Origin: Bostrychus sinensis
Taxonomy: Eukaryota; Chordata; Actinopteri; Gobiiformes; Eleotridae
Reading direction: 5' to 3'
Assembly: GCA_020698575.1 (NCBI GenBank)
Contig: CM036239.1
Coordinates: forward strand, 12,776,763-12,840,762
DNA: 64,000 nucleotides
The notes under the pieces are model-generated. The model did not search any database, was not told the DNA's origin, and was given only the letters and a program-made list of their open reading frames with translations. Every line of letters begins with the position of its first letter. Within the stretch, counting starts at the first letter, position 1. Both the position numbers and the translations under genes were made by a program. Of this stretch, positions 11,092 to 23,192 are shown in pieces.

Positions 11092-14000
11092 ACCCCACTG
11101 TAAGACTTCACCTACCCAGCAGTGACAGCCTACCACAACAGACTCAGTGGGCAGAGCATTATGTGTTTGTAATAGAAAAGAATGGGTTAGCTTTGATACT
11201 TAGCTCTCTAGTGGAGTAATGCATCAGTTCGTATGCACTAAAACCCAGCTAACTCCTTTACAGACTTTTTGAAGAAGGATTTTTACTGAGGCAATTGAAG
11301 AAAATAACTGTTGCAACAATGAAGACTAAAAACCATATCAATATCAAAATTTTGCGCTTAAGGAACAAAATCAGTAGCATTTTGTTGAAAGTGTCTGAAA
11401 TAGTTGTTAATGATGCTTTCATCAACACTTGAAGAGGCCTCTTTATCCCAAGACACCATTCACCACAAGTCATCAGGTTTTGTGCAAGTAGCTTTGTAGC
11501 TTTATTAAGACAAAGACAAAAACCGTAGCATTTCAGTTGGTTTACAACAAATTATTGGTTCAGTTTGTCAGTTGTTGACATATTCAATTAGCCTAAATAT
11601 TTCAAGATGTGTGCAGGACTAGGTCAAGCAACAAAGCATCAATGTACTGTACATCAATTTAAACTAAAGGCATACATTGTTGAGCAAATCTTAACAAATT
11701 ACTTTAAATTATTACTAAAAAATGATTGAGTCAAGTGAGGTGGTCTACTGGTCTGCAGGATTAAGAGCTGCAGTTTGTTCTCTAAACATTTTTTGGGGAT
11801 TAGCCATGGCTAATAGATAGATCCCTCTAACAGAGGACAAGGGGACCATCTAAGCATGTTTTTTATGCGTGTGTGTCTGAGTGCATGGGACGACTGTTTT
11901 TCACCTGTTCATGCAGGTATTCTGCATGCAGATCTGACTGTGTGGCTGTAAATATTCACCAAAACTATTTTCTGTCTACCACAGTTGTCGTATTCGGCTG
12001 CTGTTTTAGTGGTTCACTTTAGCAGCTGTGGTTATGAGAGTGATGTCATTCACAGTAAATTTTACCTCTTATCTTTCTGTCTGCTTTTTATGTTTCACGA
12101 GCTCCATCATTAATTACAGTTACATAATCAAACCAGATAAATTGCCTTAAACATACATGAACTATTCAGAAAATTAAGTAAACTCTTCAAAACACTTCCC
12201 AAAACAATTTAGTAAACAGATAAATGCTACCCTACCAAAAAGTGTTATGCCTAAAAAGGCAGATACACTCAGTGACAGTCAGTGACATGTCCTGCTCAAA
12301 ACAGCTGTTCTCCAGTAATGCAGCGTATATTTTTGTTATATAAAGACAAACGCCAACATCATTCTTCAGTTGCTCTACCTTAATGTGACATATGCAATCT
12401 GCTTTTTGTTTTTGTAAAGCTCTCTCTGATTTTGTATTTTGAGAATCTGAATCAGGTTAGGTGTATAAATACAGAAACATATTTTTGGGTAGCATAATAT
12501 TGCGTTGTTGGTGTAAAAAAAAAAGGTTATATTAATTAATTAATTACAATCTTGCTAGTTTAATGTACTTGGTATTGAGTGTAGTAAATATTGTGTTTTT
12601 ATATATTTATATAATTTCCACATTGTTGTCTTATGTTCATTTTTTTCCAAATGGTCCCAGTGCATGCATTAAAATAGTCCAGTTGTCATTTGAGAGAGGT
12701 GATGGTGCATAGACCTGACCAGCCTGACCAATTCACATTCTGAGCAAAATTAAGTGGGCCTTGACCAATTTCCTCTGAAATCAGTCCTACCTAACAAATT
12801 ACAGCCATCAAAAATGGAGGAGGCTTTTCTGATTCCTTGTATGTCTGTTTGGTTTTGTGTTTTTCAAATTTTGGCGAACCAGAGGCAGTTTATCTTTCAG
12901 ACTGGTTGTATGATGAATCTAACAAATTGTCAGGGACCAAATTTATTCTTTGTATAGAATAGAAAAAATAATTAGGGATGGCTGTCCAGGTTAAGAATGG
13001 TTTACATAATTATAAATTAATTTGTAATTAACTTGTATTATTGATACAATATGAATTACTGAGCTTAGTAAAAAGAAGCTTCCATGATTTTGTCCAGTGC
13101 AGTGTCTGAAAACATAAAATAAAAAAAAGTTATCATAAACATTTAGAGTTTTAAGCTGATTTGTTTATTGTTTTAACTGTTTTTAATTGCATGTCTGCTT
13201 GTATCATTTGTCACAGCTCTTCCAGTCTACAGTAGCAAACCTCTTGCATACTTTACTATCCTATAGACTGTGCTTAGAGTCCAGGGTATCTTGATTTGGC
13301 AAAAGATAGACTGTCAGGGTGTAAGCTGTCTGTGCAAATATGGTGGTTGTGGGTAGACTTACAATTGTATACAATATGGGCATCTAGCCTATTCCACACG
13401 CAGCAGCTGACAAAGTGAAACAAGCAAACTGGAAACCCACTGAAGATGTTGTACCAATATAACATTATCATGCAAACTATCATTGTTGTAAAGCAACTCA
13501 GGACAAACTAATCTCTGCAGGTCTGCAAATAAAATTGCAAAATATCCTTTGAAGTTCAGTTTTTAAATTCAGTACCAAAGGGATCTTCTGTGAACCCATC
13601 TGCACACTTGTGATGCATAAGTACTTGATTTTAGCCTCTTTCTGAGGTGTGCATCCATGTCAAGACCCTGGAAGTTGTCTGTAAATTGAACACACTGAAA
13701 AAATGTATACTATTTCATGATATGGCACAGGCTACTGCTTAAAGAGCAAACTACCACTGATCCAGTATTTTTATTATTGTAGGTTATCTGTTTGGACTGG
13801 GGTGAGGGACTAGAGTCAATAGTCTCTTCATATTGGTCACGTTATTTACACAAAATGGATCTCCTGCTGTGTTTACTCATGATCTTTGTAAAACAGAAAG
13901 AAAATAGCTTACTCTGTTGTAGCCACCATGAGTACAATTTATCAGTAAGGAATAATGTTGTCAAAATGAACATTCTCCAAACTTTCTGTGCTCATCTGAC

Positions 14001-14309
14001 ACAAACTATATTGTCATGCCCCAAATTTGCTCCCATTATATTGACACATTTTCCCATAGTAAATCAGATGCAAGATCGTCACAAAAAGCATGACCTATTT
14101 TAGATTACTGCATTAACTATTGGAAAGCATAGTCAATCATGCCAAACTAAATGAAGGTTTGGAGCTTTCAGTGGTTGTTCTCATCCAGTGACAAAACAAA
14201 AATGCCAACCAACCAAAGCACAGCGATCATTCATCTTCCACAAAGTGCAGCTCCTCATTAGCAGACAGCCTGGTGATTTCACTGAGTCAGATGTGCTGAC
14301 AGTGTGAGG
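11092..14309. other. kcnd2 3' flank and tail-to-tail spacer with tspan12
   Basis: This is 3.2 kb between the kcnd2 stop and the tspan12 stop, which converge. It should contain both 3' UTRs. I see AT-rich sequence, an ATTA run near 12530 and no exon with splice context. The 103-codon open frame at 13792-14103 has no recognisable homology. Confidence 0.6.
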
Positions 14310-17300
14310 CTATGACAGTTTCTCGGCTTCTCTGTGATGATCACTCAGGTCAGAAATGTTGGCACAAACTTTTGGTGTGTGTCCACAACATGATTTCAGT
14401 GATTTTGCTGGAGGTCCCTGTGTGACTGCAGAAGTAGGGTCATCTGGTGCAACCGTCGCTGAGTTTGGCACTGGAGATTTGTGCCCATAATACAAAGCCC
14501 AGAGCAACATGAGAGTCAATGCCATAGCAAGGATCTGAGCAACACCAATGGACACGCCTAGGAAACGCAACACTTGCAGCTGCTTCGTCCCCCGAATAAA
14601 ACTGTAGATCTTGGGACCACAGCCCTAAAACATGGAGTAAAACAAAACAGAGTTTGTTAATCTGAGACCATCTCTCTGGTGTTTTGTAGCGCAAATGTAA
14701 GACTTGAAAAATGGACTGAATAAAATATTAATTAAAGCATTTGTTTTTGGGTTTTAACTCTGGGGCAGTTAAATAAGTCTGTTTATTGTTGACTTGAGAC
14801 TATGGCTGGGTAGAGCAAAAGGAAATTAAAAAAGAGGAACACGTATATCTTCTGTTGGTAGAAACATTTTAATCTTTTAATGCACATCACCTGCAGTTCT
14901 TTTAGAGACTATAAATACATTCATAGCATATAGTCTGATTTAATATTCAACAGAAATTTAAATATGGAGAAAAGAGCACTATTTCCTTTTTTTTTTTACT
15001 TTTCACAGTTAATACAGTAATATTAGATAACTACCAGGACAAACACCTGTGCTAAATAAACACTTAATTAACGGGACAGGGTCTGACCTCTTGATGCAGG
15101 TCACTAAGGTCGTAGTAATGAGCGTGTCGAGCACATCCTGGATACTGATTGGAGCAACAGGAGTCAGGCGGCCACTCCATCTCTGTCATCTCCAGCCAAT
15201 CAGTGAAGTAGATCACTCCGCAGCATTTATACTGTGGGTAAAGATGGCAGTCATCAAAGAGGCCACATGAGAACAAGATGTTAAATTTATTTTTTAGTGA
15301 CCTCTGACCTCAGTCTGGAAGCTGTTCCAGGTGTGTGTGAGCCACTGGTAACGCTGGAGGCCATAGTTTGGCATCCGGGACTTCAGACTGATCATGTCAG
15401 AACGCTGTACTAGGGGCTGAACACAGAGGGGGGAGAGTGAGACCCGCAGCTTTGAGGCATCTCTCTGCACTGCTGATAGCAAACTATTCAGCCTGATTTC
15501 AGTACCAACACTGCAGGTATGAGGCAAGATAGTAATGTCAGCTGACACAGCTGCTGTAATGAGATAAGCCTGATGGGTCTTGTTTATGGCTCAGTTTAAC
15601 TTAATTTATTACATTTAGTTTTTTTGATTAATGTAAAATACTGTATTGTTGTAATGTATGTCTCTGTGGTGCATGTTGATGTGTGTAACTGGAGAAGCAC
15701 TGTGTGCCGGACATGTCTGACATTTCTGGATATTTTTAGATCTACAGTTTGTATCAGCAGCCGAATGTTTCTGAACACTGCAGCTGCTCTGTGTTTCTGC
15801 TGCTCATACTCAATGTGACCTCTGCAGTGCTGACATCCTTAATTTAAAAACATGTATAAAATATATATATAAACAAGAATAGAGTTTCCTCACCTCATCA
15901 TATGTCCAAACAGCACAGGCCAGCTCCACACAGAAGATTACCAACAGACTGCTGAAATACTGAGATATGCACAGAAGGACAAGGCATGGCAAAGTCAAAA
16001 AGTTATACAATATAATAAGTTAAAATAATTCACACACATCTATCACATTACTTAATTTTAACAAACACAGCAGAATGCTCCACCCTTCATGCAGTGAAAA
16101 TTGTTAAATTACCATAAAACTCAACTAAAAAAACAGGAATAGACTTTAATCTGTCCTATCTCTGCTGTCTCTATTATCTGGTTGGAGCAGAGTAAACATT
16201 TAAACACATCTCCCCCAACAGATGTGGAAAACAGCAGGTGAGGAGATATGACTCTCTCTTTTTCTTTCAGCGGAAAAAATAAGTAACAAACTCACTGTTT
16301 ATGAGACAAAACAAGAAACTTTGTTTAAAGATAACGTTGTTTCATCAAAATATATTCAATACCTATCAGTCATACCAATTTTTGTATTTAAATTATTTTT
16401 ATTTACTTCTAAGACTCTTGATTTTAAAACTCTTGACAATTACAATCTGAATCACACTAACTTTATTTTGTACAAGCGAAATATTTTTAGCCATAAAATG
16501 AATGAATGATTTTTTTTGTCTGGGACATTTTTGTCTAATGAAATAGCTGTGTTTGTGTTCAGGATAGGTGGGGTTGTTGTGTCTCTATTGTGATGCGATC
16601 TCCCAGGTGTCTTTGGGGCAGGGGCATTTCCTGATTCCAGTGGCTTCCTATCATTCAACAGGCTGTGTCCATCTGCCTAAAGCCACAAACCTATCTTTTC
16701 TAAGAGACAATGGAGACACTTGAAGCCTGACTCTGCCCACTCACATGAATCACACTCGGGTGATCTGGCTCAAACAAACTTGCTAGTTGTAACAGACTAC
16801 AGAACTAGAGCAATTTGACTTTTTCTTAATTCATTTGAAGCAAGTTGTTTTGGATTTTGCTGTAAATCCATTTTGCACAAACTCTGATCTTTTGTGAAGT
16901 AGTTTATCATAAAAAAAGCTTCTTACCCAGGATAACAATAGTAGATTACATTTGTGTGTGCCACAGTATCCAACCATGGCCACGATAATCAGGAAACAGC
17001 ACACAGCGATGACGACAGGGTGGACAGCTGCAGAATATGTGAGAACCGCTGCTTCCTCCAATCTGTAGAAACACAACCCTAATTGCTAAAACTATTTTAT
17101 CCATCACACACCTTTTTACAAACTACTGCAGAGCTAAAATTTGATTTCAGGGACTTTTTTACTTCTGTACATAATGCTCTGTTAATGGTTTGTTTTAGTT
17201 GGTTAGATATGTCCTGTCTAAGAAGAAAAACAAAACAAAACAGTGGAACAGTTTTACCATTGATCTGTAAATGTAAATACTGTACTTAACAACCCTTGAT

Positions 17301-17943
17301 TATTTTTTATTATTATTTCTCAGGATGCACAAAAGAAGTCACATCACTTTTAGCTCTGTTTATGGTGTCACACTTCACAAGAGCTGTACCAAGAAGTGCT
17401 GGAGCTGAGTGGAGCCCTTATGTCCCGGTCCACTCACCTGGTGTGTGCAGTCAGGGTCAGGACAGTGTTGAGGGAATCTCGGATCCAGGCGGCCACTCCC
17501 AGGACACAAGCTGACATGAGCTGAGAGAAACAGAAATAAACACACACAGAAATAAACCATCTCAGATCAGTTTCTGTTGCCTACAAATAACATCTCAGAA
17601 TGTGAAACATGTTCCCACAAATATGCTGTGGCCTACTTTCACTGCAGCTTTAACTTTTGAACAGCAACCCCATAGCTACTGTATGTGAACCACTAATTGA
17701 AACTTAAATTGCACATTCATCTGCAGAGCAAAGCCCAAACTACATTCCAAAAAATGTTTACATCAACAACAAACAAATCAAACATATGCTATAAGCTATT
17801 GTATAATAAATTGTTGGTTTCAAGTGTTTATCTGATCTACAGAGGCTACACTTCATAGCTGTTGTCACTGTGCTCACCCAGAAGAGTAGGTTAAGCGCGT
17901 AGAGCAGGCAGCGCAGACACCGCACCGCGTCCTGCCGGGCCAT
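14310..17943 (-). CDS. tspan12: Tetraspanin-12, complete
   Basis: A four-pass membrane protein that in mammals acts as co-receptor for Norrin/FZD4/LRP5 beta-catenin signalling in retinal vessels. Coding exons in transcript order: 17943-17878, 17520-17438, 17062-16927, 15959-15894, 15416-15309, 15231-15088, 14624-14310 (stop 14312-14310). These total 918 bp, 305 aa, the same length as human TSPAN12; all phases join. It starts MARQDAVRCLRCLLYALNLL (TM1). TM2 is about residues 64-84, TM3 about 90-113, and the large loop carries the tetraspanin KCCG (155-158), PPDSCC and GCG motifs, with TM4 about 222-249. Near-identity to TSPAN12 in FTDWLEMTEM and RGTKQLQVLRFLG fixes the orthologue. The cytoplasmic tail after TM4 (PVPNSATVAPDDP... 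to AEKLS) differs from what I remember of the mammalian tail. Head-to-head with ing3, tail-to-tail with kcnd2. Confidence 0.95.
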
Positions 17944-18983
17944 CCTGAGCGCAGCGACCGGAGCTCGGCCGCTCGGCTCATCACCTTGGCAACATGATCA
18001 CGGCAAACAAACAACAGCGGGTAAACAAACTAAGAGCACACAACGGCGTCTGCAGACTGACGTTCATTTGAAACGATTACGGTGCCCCACGTCCAGCGCA
18101 TAAAAACCGCTCGCCGCTGTGCGTAAATCCGTTTAGCTAAAGATTCAGAAAACATTCAGAACAAGTGGTTTCTCACTTTCCTTCAGCCCGCCAACTTAAA
18201 AGAGAGTGCCTCTGATGGGCTCATGGAAAAGGCGCTGACATGTCCAGTTCAGTCATCCCAGGAACACCAGAGACCGCAGCGTGGTCAGTTTCATACTCCA
18301 CTAATGGATCATCATCCTGCCAACCTTAACTTGCACGCAGCCTGTTAAGTCTATGTGTGATCTAAATCTTCATTTCTTAGACCCAAAGGTAGAAATTCCA
18401 TACGGTCACAATATCTCCAGTTTGTTTCATCACATGCTCAAACGCGTGGTGCGGTGGTGAAAAAGTCCAGCCTTCAGCTCACAGCTACAGTTGTTGTTGT
18501 TGCTGGAGTCCTGGGAAGTCTGGAGGGGGCGATGCAATCCCGTGGATAGGATCGTCCCGTGGATTTTGTGTCTGCTCAAAGGGGGCACCCCGCCCCTGGC
18601 CTTCAGAGGGACAGAAAAATACATCAGCTAGGAGTCGTGGCTGCAGCAATCACTGTGAGAGCCAGCTGCGTACTTTATTCAAAGAGAAATACTAGACTAA
18701 TTTGTTAAATAAGCAAATATAGTTTAGCCTACATTTGGTCAGGGGATATTTAAATTATTGTATGTTTTATCGCATTTATAAGCATCTTTATCACAGCAAG
18801 TTTATTTTATTAAGACTTTATTAATAATATTAGCCTAGTAAATCTATAAACATTAAACATTTAATCTAGAGCTGAAAAATATGGACAATTACAATGTTGG
18901 TGGGGAAAATCAAGTATTTATTGTGTAACACTGCTTTAATGAGAATATTTTAATAGCTCTTTATAGTACGATTGTTTTAGCAA

Positions 18984-19002
18984 ACTACAAATCCCATGAT
19001 GC
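18984..19002 (+). promoter_or_regulatory. ZNF143/Staf-type binding site upstream of ing3
   Basis: ACTACAAATCCCATGATGC closely matches the long ZNF143/Staf consensus (ACTACAA..CCCA..ATGC). It lies 190 bp before the ing3 ATG. Sites this long rarely occur by chance; binding itself is not shown. Confidence 0.7.
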
Positions 19003-19044
19003 CTGGGATTTAGCGCAGCAGTGCAGCGGTAGGATGCGAATCAA

Positions 19045-19049
19045 CCAAT
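19045..19049 (+). promoter_or_regulatory. CCAAT box
   Basis: CCAAT within AACCAATCACGG, the usual NF-Y context, about 145 bp before the ing3 ATG and 43 bp after the ZNF143-type site. Confidence 0.5.
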
Positions 19050-19130
19050 CACGGCGCAGACAGTCGTGTGCGTCATGTTTTCTGGCCTAATTTTTGGGAG
19101 TATTTTTTTCTGAGCGAGACAGCGGCTGGC

Positions 19131-19142
19131 GGCGCCATATTG
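19131..19142 (+). promoter_or_regulatory. YY1-type site in the ing3 leader
   Basis: GGCGCCATATTG matches the YY1 core GCCATNTT. It lies about 50 bp before the ATG, in the transcribed or core-promoter zone where YY1 sites often sit in housekeeping genes. Confidence 0.5.
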
Positions 19143-19191
19143 AAAGGGAAAAATAATCAAATTAAACGCGAAAAAAGTCGAATTTGCCAGA

Positions 19192-22100
19192 ATGCTCTAT
19201 CTCGAAGACTATCTCGAAAGTGAGTATGCAAGTGGAACTCAGCATCTTTGGCTTTATCACCTCGTATTGTGGTAGAAGAATGTGTTTAGTTGAAGGTTGT
19301 CTTTGGTGTTGCCGTTAGCCTAACTATGCTAGCAGGGTAATGCTTTTCTTCCTCTGGCAGTGATCGAGCAGCTTCCCATGGATCTCCGCGACAGGTTTAC
19401 GGAAATGAGAGAGATGGACCTGCAGGTTCAAAGTATGTGCGGCAACAGCGGATGGCTCTAGCCTGTTTCTAACGAGTTAACGAGGGCATGGTTTGCTTAT
19501 TGCCTGTATAAAACCCCAAACATCAATGAAGTATGCAGCATATTATGAATACACTGGGACATTTTAGAACTAGGCTACTTGTTTTTAGCAAACAAGCTAA
19601 TGACAGCTAGTAGACACAGATAAACAAATCCATGTTAGTAAAACATTTTAGTGGTTAATATATATTGTAAACGACAGTATTTTAAACCGTTATTATCAAC
19701 CATTATTATTAAAAACAAAGAAAAACACTTTCTACTTTTGTCTCTTAAACCTTTTAATGTTTATTGCAGATGCCACAGACCAGCTGGAGCAGAAGGTGAT
19801 CGAGTACTTTGTCAATGCGAAAAAAAATAAACCAGAGTGGAGAGAAGAGCAGATGGAAGTTATTAAGAAGGTCAGCTATAACATGTATTAATCTGATTTT
19901 AACCTTTTAGAGTGGCAGACATACCAGAACTAATCTCTTCTGATGCATGACATGCTGTAATGTGTCTTAACTGTGCTTTTCATTTTATAAATACTTCTTC
20001 GTATGGTAGGATTATTACAAAGCTCTGGAGGATGCTGATGAGAAAGTCCAGCTGGCCAATCAGATTTATGATCTGGTGAGCTTTTTTTTTGTTGTTGTTT
20101 CAATTTACAATTATACATAACATGTTAATAAAATATATCAGTGTTTCCCACAGCACTTAATAGTTAAGGCCACCTTGGCTATAAGCACCTACCACCTTGA
20201 CTACCATTCAGGATAGGCTATTTAAAATAATGTATTTATTTAGTTTAGTCCCCCAAAACCACATTTTAATGATTTTATAGTTCAGTGTTTGTTTTAAATT
20301 AACATTTTGTGGCATTTAAGAGTTGCAAGTACAGTGTATACATGATATTCATTTGTAGGTTCACAGTTTGGAGGCAAACAATGAGTTGGCTACAACCTTA
20401 ACTGACAAATTATCTGTGGGAAACACCATATATTATAAGTTTTATTCCAATTCATTTGTGATAATCACTCATTGAACATTTGTAGACCTATTTGTCTCAA
20501 ATGAATTGAGGCAACAATAAATGCATTGATGCACATGAAAGGATTTATTAAAAATTCCTAATTTGTGACTTGCATGCAGCAATTTTTGCAAATAAATTCT
20601 AATTTGCAAATATATTATTTGCAGTTGTTTCACAAATAAATCATGTTTGCCTTTTATAAATCTGCAGTTTGGGATGTGAATAGTCCAGTCTACATTTGTG
20701 GATTGCTCCCTTTGTGCATTTATCACTTCTGCACATTTGGATCTTTTTTGAGCCAATCGTCCCGCATTATGAGACGGCTAGATTTATTCACAAAAGAAAT
20801 CCTGTTCCAATGACAATCACTGGTTGTAAATTTCATTAATGTGATAAAACGTTTAAAGGGCAGTCATAAAATGATGGCTTTTCCCCTTAATTTGTGATAA
20901 AAGTTCACCAGTAACTGTTCAGGCTAACCCAGACCTTAAGTCTGCTCAGGACCAGGGTCAGCTGCCTGCGTAAGTTTCCATAGTGACAGACCGAGACTCG
21001 GGATGAGCCAGTTTTATGGAATAGAAATGACAACAAAATAAGTCAGACTAAGCTACACAAGCCTAGCTTATCAAGTTAGCTACTTTTATAGAACAGCCCT
21101 CAGTCTTGTGTGTGATATATTACTCTTGATCAGCAGTGTAAAAATTAACACAGCACTGAGTCTGCAACAAGCTGGCGTAGGGTGTACCCTGCCTTTGGCC
21201 CTAAGTTACTGGGATAGGCTCCAGTCACCCGCGACCCCTAATGGGAATAAGCGGTAGAAAATGAATGAATGAATCTGTGTTCTGATCCATTTACATTTTG
21301 CTCCATCACATGATCTGTCAGTAGAGCTTATTTATTTAGTGGCTTGCATTTAACTATGCATACATACATACGCAATGTAAACATTTCACCACTAGGTGGC
21401 AGTGAAATATCTAGGAACTACTGTCAGCTTCCCTGTAAGAACGAACCTTTAAAACGTCTTAGTATTCTGTTTTGTTGTATGTTTTTATTTAGAATGCTTA
21501 CATTCAATAAGTCTTCACATTTATGGTCTTACTGCTGCAGGTGGATCGTCATTTGCGGAAACTTGACCAAGAACTGGCTAAGTTTAAGATGGAGCTGGAG
21601 GCTGACAATGCAGGCATCACAGAAATCCTGGAGAGACGTAAGTTGCAAATTTTATCCAGAATGTCTGCACTTAGCTAATTTTGATCATCTTATTAAAGAT
21701 GAGAAGAAAGCCACAATAATTTGTTTCTCCTTTTCACAGGATCGTTAGAGATGGACAGTCCCTCTCAGCCTGTCAATAATCACCATGTTCATTCCCACAC
21801 TGCAGCTGAAAGTAAGTCTTATGTTATGTCAAAACAAAGCAGCAGCCTGCTGATGTTAATATCAATGTATTTGTTTTGCAACAGAGAGAAAATACAGTGC
21901 TCCAGCCCATCACACTACAGAACATGTTCCAGAGAAGAAGTTCAAGTCTGAAGCTTTACTGTCTACGCTCACCTCAGATGCCTCTAAAGAAAACACACCA
22001 GGTAAAAACACTTCTATCTCATTTGCTCTCATTGTTCCTTTTGTCTTTGTTAGTTAGAGCTGTGATCTCTGCAGGCTGCCGGACCAACAGCACGTCCTCC

Positions 22101-23192
22101 TCCTCCACCAACAATGTCTACAGTGTGAACTCCTCTCAGCCTTTAGCCTCCTACAACCTGAGCTCTCTGCCAGCAGGACCTGGGGCTGGGGCTGGGGCTA
22201 TCACCATGGCAGCTGCTCAGGCTGTACAAGCCACTGCACAGGTACAAAAACAAAACACAGGTTCACATTTCAGTCCCATTGTATTGTTTACTGACAGCTA
22301 ATTGAGCCAAATGTATTACTTTTTGCTCAACAATACATAACCAATTTAATTACTCATTTATGTATGTTAAGATGAAGGAGGGCAGGAGAACGTCCAGTCT
22401 GAAAGCAAGTTACGAAGCAATCAAGAACAATGACTTCCAGCTCAGCAGAGAGTTCTCTCTGTCCCGGGACAATAGTGGGTACTCTTCATCAGCTCTGGCT
22501 TCTACACTCACACAGACCCTCACTCCAACCACAGCCTCTGATTCTCGAGGCCGCAAGTCCAAGTAAGACCACAACTTTCTCTACTTTCATTAGTAATAAA
22601 CAGAAAAAGTAAAAAGAAATACTAGTGTCTAATTTCCTGCTCTCATGTTTTGCAGAAGCAGCATGAAGAATTCAAACCATCAGTCATCGTCATCATCATC
22701 CTCTTCCTCACTTTCATCTTGTTCTTCTTCATCAGCGCTGGCTCAGGAGCTTTCCCAGCAGGCCTCAGTGCTGCCTGAGGCTGAAGCCAACAGCCAGGTG
22801 GACTGGACTTATGATCCCAATGAGCCACGATACTGCATCTGTAACCAGGTATATACTCGGGATACCTTATCAAATAGGGAGTAACAGTTTTTTTTAATAA
22901 TATTGTCTGACTGTCTTCCAGGTTTCTTATGGAGAAATGGTTGGTTGTGATAATACAGATGTAAGTAGTGGTTGAGTTCTCATAAAAATGTACATATGTT
23001 GATCCTAATGCAAAAGTGAACAACTTTCAGTGTAGGTGTATTTGTATTGATTAATGTTTTGTTTTTTCTACATAGTGTCCAATAGAGTGGTTTCATTACG
23101 GCTGCGTGGGGCTGACAGAGGCTCCAAAGGGGAAGTGGTACTGTCCACAGTGCACTGCGGCCATGAAGAGGAGAGGGAGCCGCCACAAATAA
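19192..23192 (+). CDS. ing3: Inhibitor of growth protein 3, complete
   Basis: Subunit of the NuA4/TIP60 histone acetyltransferase complex; its PHD finger reads H3K4me3 in the nucleus. Twelve exons: 19192-19219, 19361-19432, 19770-19870, 20010-20075, 21541-21637, 21740-21811, 21885-22001, 22075-22241, 22372-22562, 22656-22848, 22922-22960, 23076-23192 (TAA 23190-23192). These total 1,260 bp, 419 aa, one more than human; every phase joins. It starts MLYLEDYLEMIEQLPMDLRD, the ING N-terminal coiled-coil domain (to about residue 105). A basic stretch (EKKFKSE) follows, then a Ser/Thr-rich linker with a poly-Ser run in exon 10, and the PHD finger from YCICNQ (363-368) to CPQC, ending RRGSRHK. Intron 4 carries a hAT-like MITE and a reversed interspersed repeat. 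Possible poly-A signals AATAAA lie at 23486-23491 and 23535-23540. Confidence 0.97.
20139..20428. mobile_element. hAT-like MITE in ing3 intron 4
   Basis: Inverted ends are CAGTGTTTCCCACAG (20139) and CTGTGGGAAACACCA (ending 20428), a common fish hAT terminus. The element is 290 bp with no coding content. Flanks are too AT-rich to read a target duplication. Confidence 0.65.
21175..21275 (-). repeat. Teleost interspersed repeat (GGAGCCTATCCCAG family), reversed fragment
   Basis: GGGATAGGCTCCAGTCACC followed by GAATAAGCGG and GAATGAATGAAT is the reverse complement of the start of the repeat at 2115-2460. About 100 bp are left, in ing3 intron 4. Confidence 0.65.

Larger units (their letters stand above)
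17944..19191. promoter_or_regulatory. Divergent tspan12 / ing3 promoter interval
   Basis: This is 1,248 bp between two start codons that point away from each other, so it should carry both promoters and both 5' UTRs. The ing3 side (18980-19190) has a ZNF143/Staf-type site, a CCAAT box and a YY1-type site, the pattern of a housekeeping TATA-less promoter. The tspan12 side has GTAAACAAA (18021-18029), a forkhead-type motif. Whether the two promoters share control is inference. Confidence 0.6.

Noticed and set aside
13792..14103. 103-codon plus-strand open frame between kcnd2 and tspan12
   Set aside because: AT-rich, no homology, and inside the probable 3' UTR zone of two converging genes.
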